DNA from: an uncultured Spartobacteria bacterium
GTDB taxonomy: Bacteria; Verrucomicrobiota; Verrucomicrobiia; Chthoniobacterales; Chthoniobacteraceae
DNA length: 34,950 nt
Direction of reading: 5' to 3'
NCBI GenBank assembly: GCA_903916085.1
Contig: CAIWVL010000259.1
Coordinates: forward strand, 1-34,950
Each line of letters opens with the position of its first letter. Positions within the stretch are counted from its first letter, which is position 1. The notes beneath the pieces were generated by a model. The model was not told the origin of the DNA. It saw nothing but the letters and a program-made list of their open reading frames with translations, and made no database searches. Below are positions 15,572 through 23,140 of this stretch, one piece after another. The translations under genes and the position numbers were made by a program.

Positions 15572-16235
15572 TAGGGCTAGGCAGTTGTAGTTTGGTGCCA
15601 GGGCTTGAGGTTGACACGCCTTTGAGTGAGGAGGAAAGCCAGCGGAACATTTCTCCGAAATGAATTCCCTTAAGTTTTACTGAAGGTCGCTGCGGAGGGC
15701 ACAACGAGTCGAGCATACGCTGGTTGGCGTCGTTGACTGCTACGCCAAAGAAGAGCAGGCGCTTGGCTGCTTCTCCCTCGTGGACCGCTTTGATTGCGCG
15801 TGTCCAGGACTCAGAGTCGGCATCGGTGGGTTCGCCGTCTGTGATTAAGAGCATCCAAGGCCGGTAGTATTGAAGGCCAGCTTGGCGGTATTCGGCTTTT
15901 CGAGCTTCCAGAAGTTGGCAGCCGCGTAGCACTGCTTCACCCATCGGTGTGGGGCCATCTGCGGAAAAGTGCGGGGCGATGAAGGCGCTGGGCGGGGTGA
16001 AGTCGCAGGCGATTTGCACGGTGGTGCCGAAGGTAACCACGGCGAGTTCCACCCGCTTGCTGGCGAGACTGTCTTGGCTGAGCTCGTCCATGAGTAGTTG
16101 GACGCCCAGGTTGAGTTCCTCGATGGGGGCACCGCTCATGGAACTGGAGGTGTCCAGTAGCAGCACACACGGGCACCGTGGTTCAGGGTTTGTCGCTAGG
16201 CTAAGAGAGGAGTGGAAGGGAGTTTGTTCGGACAT
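15546..16235 (-). CDS. von Willebrand factor A domain protein, YegL/TerY-like
   Basis: A 229-residue protein that is almost entirely one vWA domain. The metal-ion-dependent adhesion site is complete: LLLDTSSSMSG (Asp28, Ser30, Ser32), DGPTPMGEA (Thr96) and LLITDGEPTDAD (Asp133). There is no signal peptide or membrane segment, so it acts in the cytoplasm, probably as a scaffold binding protein partners. It starts the vWA-phosphatase-kinase operon. Such 'TerY-P' triads have been described by comparative genomics next to stress and conflict systems. The 26-bp overlap with the phosphatase gene ties the products together. What signal it senses cannot be read from the sequence. Confidence 0.88.
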   Translation of the reverse strand: MSEQTPFHSSLSLATNPEPRCPCVLLLDTSSSMSGAPIEELNLGVQLLMDELSQDSLASKRVELAVVTFGTTVQIACDFTPPSAFIAPHFSADGPTPMGEAVLRGCQLLEARKAEYRQAGLQYYRPWMLLITDGEPTDADSESWTRAIKAVHEGEAAKRLLFFGVAVNDANQRMLDSLCPPQRPSVKLKGIHFGEMFRWLSSSLKGVSTSSPGTKLQLPSPNAWITIET

Positions 16236-16418
16236 GAGGCGTTCGTTCTTGGTGTGAAGTCGGCTAGATTTCAGGCAGCGGTGCAGGGGCGGGTTGAATG
16301 GATAAAGGTCATTTTAGCACGAGTTCCGTCGCCTTTGCGGGGGGAGAGGTGAACTTGCTAAACTTTTTCCGTTTTTTATGCGCCTTCCGTGTCTTCCTGC
16401 GGATCCGTTTTCTAAGGC

Positions 16419-16892
16419 ATGAGACAACTGGATCAGATCACGGGGGAGATTGTAGACGCGGCGCTGAAGATTCACATGGAACTAGGACCGGGTTTGTTGG
16501 AATCGGTTTATGAAGTGATCCTAGCCAAGGATTTGGAGAGACGAGGTGTGCGTGTCGAGCGTCAGAAGCCCATCAGATTTGAATACGACGGGATGATTTT
16601 TGAGGACGGTTTTCGTATGGATCTCCTCGTAGACTCTCGCGTGGTTGTGGAGGTGAAGTCCGTGGAGAAGTGCACGCCGGTTCATTCCAAGCAGGTTCTG
16701 ACGTACCTTCGCTTGACGAAGTTGAACGTCGGTTTGCTGATCAACTTTGGCGGCGCGACGCTCAAAGAGGGGCTACATCGCATCGTAAATCAGCTTTCAC
16801 GCGTCGATTCACCGGGCCTGCGCGTGAACCAAGTCGATGCGCCCAGCGGAAGTTTCACGCGGAGGCGCGGGGAGCGCGGAGAAGAGTTTTAG
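16419..16892 (+). CDS. GxxExxY protein, PDDEXK-like nuclease fold of unknown role
   Basis: A 157-residue protein. The family motif appears as GPGLLESVYE (about residues 23-32). The later FRMDLLVDSRVVVEVKSVEK provides the Asp...Glu-x-Lys pattern of PDDEXK nucleases, and VLTYLRLTKLNVGLLINFGG closes the domain. GxxExxY proteins are numerous in PVC genomes and their biological role is unknown. Typical members are about 125-135 residues. The last 20 or so residues here (ending GSFTRRRGERGEEF) are translated from an intergenic inverted-repeat arm, so the C-terminus is probably accidental. The ATG at 16419 is chosen because the family starts a few residues before the first helix. Confidence 0.85.
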   Translation: MRQLDQITGEIVDAALKIHMELGPGLLESVYEVILAKDLERRGVRVERQKPIRFEYDGMIFEDGFRMDLLVDSRVVVEVKSVEKCTPVHSKQVLTYLRLTKLNVGLLINFGGATLKEGLHRIVNQLSRVDSPGLRVNQVDAPSGSFTRRRGERGEEF

Positions 16893-17050
16893 GAAATCCC
16901 AGAAGTCGCTAGAACAATCGTTTCAGGTAGATGCTGAACGCCGCCTCTTGGCGTGCACTGTAAGCTTGGCGACGACGACGGCCGTTTTCGCGGAATCTGG
17001 TAATCAACCCCAGTTGTCTTCCTCCGCGTTCTCCGCGCCTCCGCGTGAAA
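16853..17050. repeat. Inverted repeat at the 3' end of the GxxExxY gene
   Basis: The arm TTTCACGCGGAGGCGCGG... at 16853-16885 is matched by the reverse complement of 17017-17050. The outer 18 bp are identical and the rest is near-identical (GGAGCGCGGAGAAGA against AGAACGCGGAGGAAGA). A spacer of about 131 bp lies between the arms. The left arm is inside the end of the GxxExxY coding frame; the right arm ends 26 bp before the tRNA-Pro gene. I recall that GxxExxY genes in related genomes carry similar arms, but this could not be checked here. Confidence 0.8.
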
Positions 17051-17075
17051 TAATCTTCCGTGTTAGAACATTCTC

Positions 17076-17152
17076 TGGTCGGGCCGGCGAGATTCGAACT
17101 CGCGACCTCTTGAACCCCATTCAAGCGCACTACCAAGCTGTGCTACGGCCCG
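17076..17152 (-). tRNA. tRNA-Pro (anticodon GGG)
   Basis: Read on the minus strand, the acceptor stem CGGGCCG pairs perfectly with CGGCCCG. The D-stem is GCAC/GTGC. The anticodon stem CTTGA/TCAAG holds the loop ATGGGGT with anticodon GGG. A five-base variable loop follows. The T-stem GCGAG/CTCGC holds the TTCGAAT loop. The discriminator base is A and a 3' CCA is encoded (17076-17078), giving 77 nt in all. GGG reads proline codons CCC/CCU. Confidence 0.96.
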
Positions 17153-17311
17153 ACGTAAGAGGGCGGGTACCATGCAGCGGACCCACCCGCCTTGGCAAGT
17201 GTCTTTTACGAAAAAGGAAGTCTCGAAAAATCGGGAGGTGTGCGGATGTGCTGAGAAGTGAGCTGAGAGCCGCGTTTCGGAGAATTCGGGCAACATGCGG
17301 CAACAAAAATA

Positions 17312-17755
17312 ATGGCGAACAAGCCGTCCCTGAAACCGACAAAAATCAACCATGCACGCAAAAGCCAGTGGAAGGTGGAAATCCCCGAAAGTCTCTCCCC
17401 GACGGGAAGGCGAAAGCGGTATTTCTTCAGCACAAAAGTGGAAGCGCAACTTTTCGCACGGCAGCAGAAAGGTGGGCTTAGAATGTACGGTGTTCAGGGT
17501 GGAGGCATCCTGCCTCCAATCCTACAGGAACAGGCCTGCAATGCGTTGGAGGCTATCAAACCGTTTGGCGTGCCTCTTGCCCGCGTTGTTGCCGACTGGA
17601 TCGAACGGCAGCAGGAGGAAAAGAAGTCCCTTCGGGTTGAAGAGGCAAAGGGCCACTTTATCGCCAGTCGACAGCGGAGTCCGAGCTACCACGCGAGTCT
17701 CAGGCAGACACGCAATAAGGTGAAGTCCTTCATAGGCACCAAGGCACTCTTCGAT
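17312..17755 (+). pseudogene. Truncated tyrosine-recombinase-like integrase (N-terminal arm only)
   Basis: An open frame begins MANKPSLKPTKINHARKSQW and runs through VEIPESLSPTGRRKRYFFST, EAQLFARQQK, then IKPFGVPLARVVADW and SYHASLRQTRNKVKSFIG. This is the layout of the DNA-binding arm and start of the core-binding domain of PVC phage-type integrases. The catalytic domain with its Arg-His-Arg-Tyr residues is missing. After about residue 148 the frame continues only as antisense of the adjacent toxin gene, to a stop at 17920. It starts 160 bp from the tRNA-Pro gene, on the 5' side of the tRNA. It is presumably a remnant of an integrated element. The identification is by style, without an alignment. 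Confidence 0.55.
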
Positions 17756-18129
17756 CAAAACCCAGCGGCGTCAGCAAGCTTGCGCATCCCATTTACAGCT
17801 AACTTCGCCACAAGCCATCCGAGCAGGGCGATAAGCAGCCCGCAGGAAAGTACGCCAATTGTTATTTCCTGTATGAATGGCCCGTCGACAACGTGGGATC
17901 GGGTCTTAATGACCAGATAGGCACACGAGATTACGAACAGGTGAACGAATGCCCGACGACACTCAACGATGAAGACTGGAAAAATCTCTGGATGTTGCCG
18001 TATTAAAGTCAGCCCATCTTGGACAGAGCTTAAAAAGTGTTCCCCGAGTCCATGCTCTTTGGCTTGGTACCAATTGTAGGCATTGAGCAAATCATCCTCG
18101 GCATCGTCTGAGATGCTCAAATCAAGCAT
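17755..18129 (-). CDS. RelE/ParE-family toxin with unusual hydrophobic C-terminus
   Basis: A 124-residue protein whose N-terminal 70 residues fit ParE toxins: ISDDAEDDLLNAYNWYQAK, then LGEHFLSSVQDGLTLIRQHPEIFPV and CRRAFVHLF. After that the usual pattern (an RFPY-type strand, then a final 'vlavlH..R' strand) is only weakly recognisable, as FVISCAYLVIKTRS and EITIGVLSCG. The protein then continues with a strongly hydrophobic stretch, LLIALLGWLVAKLAV, that ParE proteins normally lack. At 124 aa it is 20-30 residues longer than usual. It overlaps the antitoxin gene by 8 bp. It may be a decayed or run-on version, and activity is doubtful. ParE-type toxins act on gyrase and RelE types on ribosomes; the target here is unknown. 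Confidence 0.68.
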   Translation of the reverse strand: MLDLSISDDAEDDLLNAYNWYQAKEHGLGEHFLSSVQDGLTLIRQHPEIFPVFIVECRRAFVHLFVISCAYLVIKTRSHVVDGPFIQEITIGVLSCGLLIALLGWLVAKLAVNGMRKLADAAGF

Positions 18130-18343
18130 GCTGCCCAGTGATTCTTGCCTTTACCTGCTCCCAAGTGCGGGCTTTTGACGGGTCTTGTTCGAAAGCCTCT
18201 TCCCTACGGTTGAGTTCATCAATTTTCCACTGCGCCAGTGGCTGCTGGGACTCCTCTTGGGCGATGCTGTCCCACAGTTCCTCTACGAGTTGGAGCTTCT
18301 CTTCCCTGCTCAGCTGAAGAATTGGGGCCAGTTCAGGACTCAT
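18122..18343 (-). CDS. Addiction module antitoxin (unstable antitoxin family, PF09720-like)
   Basis: A 73-residue acidic protein. LSREEKLQLVEELWDSIAQ followed by a Trp-containing QWKIDELNRREEAFEQDPS and a final TWEQVKARI is the standard layout of the 'addiction module protein' antitoxins (TIGR02574 type) found upstream of ParE/RelE toxins. The gene precedes the toxin and overlaps it by 8 bp, the normal antitoxin-first order. It should bind and neutralise the toxin. Its promoter must lie in the 162-bp gap shared with the divergent second toxin-antitoxin pair. Confidence 0.85.
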   Translation of the reverse strand: MSPELAPILQLSREEKLQLVEELWDSIAQEESQQPLAQWKIDELNRREEAFEQDPSKARTWEQVKARITGQHA

Positions 18344-18377
18344 GGCTGGAGTCTATTCCATCACTGAACGCAACGCA

Positions 18378-18401
18378 ACCAGCCCCTGCATTGGGGCTGG
18401 T
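18378..18401. repeat. Perfect inverted repeat between the two divergent toxin-antitoxin pairs
   Basis: ACCAGCCCC (18378-18386) and GGGGCTGGT (18393-18401) form a 9-bp perfect inverted repeat with a 6-base centre. It lies 35 bp before the PF09720-like antitoxin start and about 105 bp before the ribbon-helix-helix antitoxin start. An operator for one of the antitoxins is plausible by position; an extrinsic hairpin is the alternative. Confidence 0.5.
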
Positions 18402-18505
18402 GATCGGTCAACTCGGATGGGCACATTTCGGCGGCCCCAGCTTCGTTTTGGCGCCCTCTGATCACTCAGTTTGAAGTCTAGACGTTTTGACGCTAGAGTC
18501 GCCCC

Positions 18506-18727
18506 ATGAAACGGGCCACAATTTACCTCGACGAAGACATCCATCGCGCCCTGAAGCTGAAATCCGCAGAAACGGACCTAACCATCTCTCATCTGGTCAA
18601 TGACGCCATCAGGACCACGCTCGCTGAAGACCTAGACGATCTCTCGGACATCGAAAGCCGGAGTAAAGAAAAGACCATTTCGTATGAAGACTTTTTAAAG
18701 GAGCTAAAAGTTCGTGGCCAAATTTGA
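18506..18727 (+). CDS. Ribbon-helix-helix (CopG-like) antitoxin
   Basis: A 73-residue protein starting MKRATIYLDEDIHRALKLKS, the short beta strand and first helix of ribbon-helix-helix DNA-binding proteins. It is followed by ISHLVNDAIRTTLAEDL as the second helix. The C-terminal part (SYEDFLKELKVRG) is the toxin-binding tail expected for RelE-type partners. The gene is upstream of the RelE-like toxin gene and overlaps it by 14 bp. It likely represses its own promoter through the N-terminal domain. Confidence 0.88.
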   Translation: MKRATIYLDEDIHRALKLKSAETDLTISHLVNDAIRTTLAEDLDDLSDIESRSKEKTISYEDFLKELKVRGQI

Positions 18728-18971
18728 ATTAGTCTTCAAGGAGTCCGTCTCCAAAGATCTAAAGGATGTCCCAAAACAAGACGTCCAACGGATTATAGAA
18801 AGAATCAATTTACTCAGAGATGACCCACATCCTACTGGCAGTGTGAAACTGTCTGGGAAAGGCTATTATAGAATCCGCCAAGGGAATTGCCGGATAATCT
18901 ACGAGATTCAAGACATCCAACTGGTCATCATTGTGATTAAAGTTGGCTATCGACGAGAAGTTAACAGGTAA
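18714..18971 (+). CDS. RelE/ParE-family toxin
   Basis: An 85-residue protein with the full RelE layout: FKESVSKDLKDVPKQDVQRI, then LRDDPHPTGSVKLSGKGYYRIRQGNCRIIYEI and a last strand LVIIVIKVGYRREV. The KLSGKGYYRIRQGNCRIIY motif with its Arg residues is typical of RelE mRNA interferases, which cut mRNA in the ribosome. Length is normal. It overlaps its antitoxin gene by 14 bp. Unlike the neighbouring toxin at 17755-18129 it looks complete. Confidence 0.9.
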   Translation: MAKFELVFKESVSKDLKDVPKQDVQRIIERINLLRDDPHPTGSVKLSGKGYYRIRQGNCRIIYEIQDIQLVIIVIKVGYRREVNR

Positions 18972-19224
18972 AATAAGACTTCCAAAAAGCACCTAGGAAG
19001 ATGAGCTGGCTATGTCGCATCATGCTTTCCATCAGGTATTTGTCGTCTTATTCTGAAGTGCCAGTCGTGCTTCGCGGCAGCCAACCCGCCACATAACAGT
19101 CGCGGCTCATCTCGGGCGTTGCGCATTGAGGACGACTTGATTACATCACTACCTCTCACTTTTTCCCGCCTAATACTCGGCCTCGTTTCCAGTTGACCTC
19201 CTGCCGACCGCGTTACGCCTCCTC

Positions 19225-22200
19225 ATGAAAACACCTTCTTTCCTCAGTTTGGGTCTGCTCCTTGTTGCGTCAACGCACTCCTCCGTGGTTGGCGCTCCCC
19301 CAGTGCCGCCCGTGCTCAACGATCCAGAGCTGAAGCTTGAGCTGTTTGCCTCTTATCCCGAGGTAGAAACGCCAACCACGGTCGCGGCCTCGCCCGACGG
19401 AGCCGTGTTTGTCGGGAATGACCCACGCGACTCGCGGCTTAACACGAAAAATCCAGAGTGTACCGTGGTGCGGTACAGTGGTCTTGGAGCGGACCGCAAA
19501 AAGACGGTATTCGCGGAAAAGCTCTACTCCCCTGCGGGAATGCTTTGGCACGACGGTTGGTTGTATGTAGCTCACAATCCGCTTCTGACCCGCTTCAAAG
19601 ACACCACAGGGAGTGGTGTTGCCGACATCCGTGAAGACATCGTCACTGATCTTGGTCAAAGCCCTAGTGAGGGCCTCAACGACCATGTCGTGAGCGGCTT
19701 CACGCTCGGGATGGACGGCTTTTTTTACATCAGCGTCGGAGACAAAGGCGTGTATCACGCCAAAGGCAAAGACGGCTCGGAAGCCACGCTGCTCGGGGGC
19801 GGGATTGTGCGTTGCCGTCCGGATGGCACGGGGCTGGAAGTTTACTCGGGTGGAACTCGCAACCATCTTGAAGTCAACCTCGACGCGCTGGATCGTCCGT
19901 TCACCCTTGATAACACCGACGATGGGAACGGTTGGTGGACCCGCCTCGAATACCACGTCGAAAGCGGCTACTACGGATACCCGTACTTTTACAAAAACGA
20001 CGAGACCAACGGCCTCCTCGCACCCGGTCCACAGAAAGCACAGCCGTTTCCGGGAGCCCCGGCCATTAACGAACGTATTTTGCCTTCGCTCACCGACTTT
20101 GGTGGAGGCTCTCCAACTGGCGGGCTGTGTTACATGAGTGATGGGCTTCCCGAAAAGTATCGCGGCCTGCAAATGTTCAGCGAATGGGGGCAGCGAAAAC
20201 TTTCCGTCATCGAGGTCGCCCGAGATGGGGCAGCGTTTAAGCACGTTAAGAATGAGGCCCTTCTTGAGGACAAGACCGGCAACTTCCGGCCCATGGAATT
20301 GTACGTCGCTCACGACGGCTCGCTTCTGGTTTCGGACTGGGGTTTTTCGGGTTGGAAAACTCCGAGGCAAGTCGGCAGCGTGTGGCGGGTCAGTTGGCCC
20401 AATGCGAAGCCTGCGCCGCGCCTTCCGGATGCGGAAAAAGCTTCTGTTGCGGACCTCGTAGCGGCTCTCAACCACCCCGATCGAGATCAACGTTTGCGCG
20501 CTCAATGGGCGCTCGTACACCGTGGGGCACCGGTTGTTGAAGCGGTTACCGCTTTGGCCAAAACGACAAGCGCTCCTGTCATCCAGCGTGCACACGCCCT
20601 GTGGACTCTGGACCTGCTCGGAAATGCCTCGGCGGCACTCCGCACTCAAAGCACTGCTGCGCTGTTGTCTCTGCTAGCGGACTCTCATCCGGAGATTCGT
20701 GCGCAGGCCATTCGCGCATTGAGCACCCATTGGGTGAAGGCAGCCGCTCCTCAAATCGCCTCCCTTGTCAAAGACCCTGATGCTGAAGTGCGCATGCAGG
20801 CGGCGATTGCGCTTGGACGCATCGGTGTGCCAGAACAAGCCGGCGCCCTTGTCGCCACGCTTTCTGACGAGGATCGTTGGGTGCGTTTCGTCGGCCGCGC
20901 TTCGCTTGTAAAACTTGGGGGATGGCACCTCGTGGAACCTTTGCTTAAGTCCCCCGACGCCCGCATTCAGGAACAGGCATGGCTCCTCTTTACCGATGTG
21001 GCCGATGCTCGCGCCGTGGCTATTCTGGCGAAGTTGGCCGCCGATCCAGAAGCAGCAGTGCGCACGCGGGCGGTCGATGCGCTTGGTCGCGCAGCCTACC
21101 TTCCTGCGGAATGGGATGGGCACTGGTGGAGCACGCAACCCGTAAAGAATGCGCCGCCTCTGAACAGTGTGGTTTGGGAGGGAACTCCTGCTGCGATCGC
21201 CTCGTTGAGTACTGCGCTTGCTGATTCCTCGGTAAGCGTGCGTCTGGCGGCTGCCAAAGGACTCGCCTATGGCCTCGGCGCCGATGCTCTCCCCGCACTA
21301 CGGCTTCGACTCACTGCGGAAAGCGATCCAGTGGTGCGTCGCCAGGTTGTAGAAACACTGGGCATCCAAAAGGATCAGGGCGCGCTCCCTGTATTTACGA
21401 AGATAGCTCTCGATACCACCGTGGACGCCGAGTTTCGCGACACGGCAATTATGGCGGCTGCAAACATTGGCGGTGAAGAGGCCAAGCAGATGATTGCCAC
21501 TTTAGCCGAAGCGTCACTTTCTCCTGCGGCTACGTTGAAAGTGGTACAATCGGCTGGCGAATTGAAGGTTATCGAGGCGGTACCTGCCCTCAAGCGGCAC
21601 GTTCAAAGCACCGACAAGGCTCTGCGGTTGGCTGCGCTCAAATCGTTGACGGCATTTGGGTCTCAAGCGGATGCGCTTGATGTATTCATTGGCGCCCTTG
21701 CAATTAAGGACAACGACACACTGATTGCGGCACTGGAAGCCCTTGCCAAATTACACGACAAACGCGCTCTTCCTGCGCTGCTCGAACTGACCACAAGAAA
21801 GGGAGTCCCCGTGCGCTCCCTTGTTCAGGCAATGGCGGGCATTCAGGATCCCGAGACGATTCCGTTCCTGGTATCGGCATTGAAGGAAAAAAACACGGGC
21901 GCGCGTAACACTGCGATTGGAGCGCTCAAGAAAATGAGGGCGCAGAGTTGGCCCTTAATCGAGCAGAACATCACCTCCGGGGCGATTCCTCCGGAGTTTG
22001 TCGCCGAGATCCGGTACGCTTTTGATAGCGGGATTATCGCAAAGTGGAAGGTCGTAGGACCCTTTGAAAATGTGTGGGGCGCTGTGCATCCGCCAGAAGA
22101 AGAGGCTCTCAAAACGGAGGGAAAACCGGATCTCAATGCTAGCCACCTCAATGCCGAAGGCAAAAATGTGGCGTGGCACGAGCAAACAAGTTCGCCTCAG

Positions 22201-23031
22201 GACGGCCTAATTGACCTTGGGCAAATCTTCAAAAATGAAGGGATGGTCTGCGCCTATGCCTACACCGAAATTGAAGCCAAAGAGGAAGTAGACACAAAAC
22301 TCTTCTGCGGCAGCCGTGGGCAGATCGCCCTATGGCTCAATGGCAAGAAAGTCCACGACGTGCCCACGCCCTCGCGTCCTTTCAACCCAGATAGCGACGA
22401 AGTGTGGCTCCATCTCAAGGCTGGCGTGAACCGGGTCCTTGTGAAAATCGGAAACCAGAGTGGATCGTGGCAGTTTGCAGCGCGTGTTCCAGGTTTGGAG
22501 GGGAACCGATTTGCGGTTTCACGCGAGGCAGCACCCGACGCCAAACAGCGCGCATTTGCGCTCCTTACCAACCCCGATGGGTCCTTCACGAATCCAGGTA
22601 ACGTGGCCCGTGGAGAGAAGATCTTTCAGGACCCGACCGGCCCGCTGGGAGCAATCTGCGCCAATTGCCACGCCGTGGGAGGTAAAGGCGGCCAGATCGG
22701 ACCAGATTTGAGCGCGATTGCTGTGAACTATAAACGGGCTGACCTCATCACGAGCATTCACGAGCCGAGCAAAACCATCGCGTTGGGATTTGAGCAATTC
22801 CTGATCAACACGAACGCCGGTGACCTTTTCGCAGGCGCAATTCGGCAGGAAACCAACGACGCCATTACGGTGCTCGGCGTTGATGGCCAACCGCATGTCG
22901 TGAAAAAAGCGGACATCAAAGCACGCACAGCAGTGGAAATGTCGCTGATGCCTGCAGGGCTCACTCTGGGACTTAAGCCTGAAGAATTCACCGATCTCTT
23001 GGCTTATCTGGAAAGTCTGAAGGGAAAATAG
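19225..23031 (+). CDS. PVC-type haem-binding protein: propeller dehydrogenase-like domain, HEAT repeats, C-terminal CxxCH cytochrome domain
   Basis: A 1268-residue secreted protein with a signal peptide (MKTPSFLSLGLLLVASTHSS). Residues about 35-395 form the PVC 'membrane-bound dehydrogenase' propeller (VETPTTVAASPDGAVFVGN; LYSPAGMLWHDGWLYVAHNP; GFTLGMDGFFYISVGDKG). Residues about 405-920 are HEAT-type repeats (HPEIRAQAIRALS; DAEVRMQAAIALGRIG; DSSVSVRLAAAKGLAYG). A beta-sandwich module begins at about 935 (IAKWKVVGPFENVWG; RGQIALWLNGKKVHDV). The C-terminal cytochrome domain has CANCH at 1145-1149, then GGKGGQIGPDLSAI, the TIGR02603-type haem domain. It probably transfers electrons from an oxidised sugar-like substrate in the periplasm. 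The substrate is not evident. It opens the plus-strand haem-protein cluster. Confidence 0.88.
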   Translation: MKTPSFLSLGLLLVASTHSSVVGAPPVPPVLNDPELKLELFASYPEVETPTTVAASPDGAVFVGNDPRDSRLNTKNPECTVVRYSGLGADRKKTVFAEKLYSPAGMLWHDGWLYVAHNPLLTRFKDTTGSGVADIREDIVTDLGQSPSEGLNDHVVSGFTLGMDGFFYISVGDKGVYHAKGKDGSEATLLGGGIVRCRPDGTGLEVYSGGTRNHLEVNLDALDRPFTLDNTDDGNGWWTRLEYHVESGYYGYPYFYKNDETNGLLAPGPQKAQPFPGAPAINERILPSLTDFGGGSPTGGLCYMSDGLPEKYRGLQMFSEWGQRKLSVIEVARDGAAFKHVKNEALLEDKTGNFRPMELYVAHDGSLLVSDWGFSGWKTPRQVGSVWRVSWPNAKPAPRLPDAEKASVADLVAALNHPDRDQRLRAQWALVHRGAPVVEAVTALAKTTSAPVIQRAHALWTLDLLGNASAALRTQSTAALLSLLADSHPEIRAQAIRALSTHWVKAAAPQIASLVKDPDAEVRMQAAIALGRIGVPEQAGALVATLSDEDRWVRFVGRASLVKLGGWHLVEPLLKSPDARIQEQAWLLFTDVADARAVAILAKLAADPEAAVRTRAVDALGRAAYLPAEWDGHWWSTQPVKNAPPLNSVVWEGTPAAIASLSTALADSSVSVRLAAAKGLAYGLGADALPALRLRLTAESDPVVRRQVVETLGIQKDQGALPVFTKIALDTTVDAEFRDTAIMAAANIGGEEAKQMIATLAEASLSPAATLKVVQSAGELKVIEAVPALKRHVQSTDKALRLAALKSLTAFGSQADALDVFIGALAIKDNDTLIAALEALAKLHDKRALPALLELTTRKGVPVRSLVQAMAGIQDPETIPFLVSALKEKNTGARNTAIGALKKMRAQSWPLIEQNITSGAIPPEFVAEIRYAFDSGIIAKWKVVGPFENVWGAVHPPEEEALKTEGKPDLNASHLNAEGKNVAWHEQTSSPQDGLIDLGQIFKNEGMVCAYAYTEIEAKEEVDTKLFCGSRGQIALWLNGKKVHDVPTPSRPFNPDSDEVWLHLKAGVNRVLVKIGNQSGSWQFAARVPGLEGNRFAVSREAAPDAKQRAFALLTNPDGSFTNPGNVARGEKIFQDPTGPLGAICANCHAVGGKGGQIGPDLSAIAVNYKRADLITSIHEPSKTIALGFEQFLINTNAGDLFAGAIRQETNDAITVLGVDGQPHVVKKADIKARTAVEMSLMPAGLTLGLKPEEFTDLLAYLESLKGK

Positions 23032-23140
23032 CCCCAGCATCATTGCCAAACACACCCACTGCGCGCGTTTATCCGTATCCAGGCGGGCCCAGTGGGCGGT
23101 GTCGACGGTCGTCTTCCTTCTCGCCTGCTCTTAAAGTCGC

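Noticed and set aside
17076-17152. A classical attachment site at the tRNA-Pro 3' end
   Set aside because: No second copy of the tRNA 3' half was seen in the window and the integrase fragment is on the 5' side.
17756-17920. The C-terminal 54 codons of the integrase-like frame
   Set aside because: They are antisense to the ParE-like toxin and lack integrase catalytic motifs, so they are not counted as integrase sequence.
19270-20649. A 459-codon minus-strand frame inside the haem/HEAT gene
   Set aside because: It is fully antisense to a well-recognised gene and has no family features or plausible start context; a GC-rich shadow frame.
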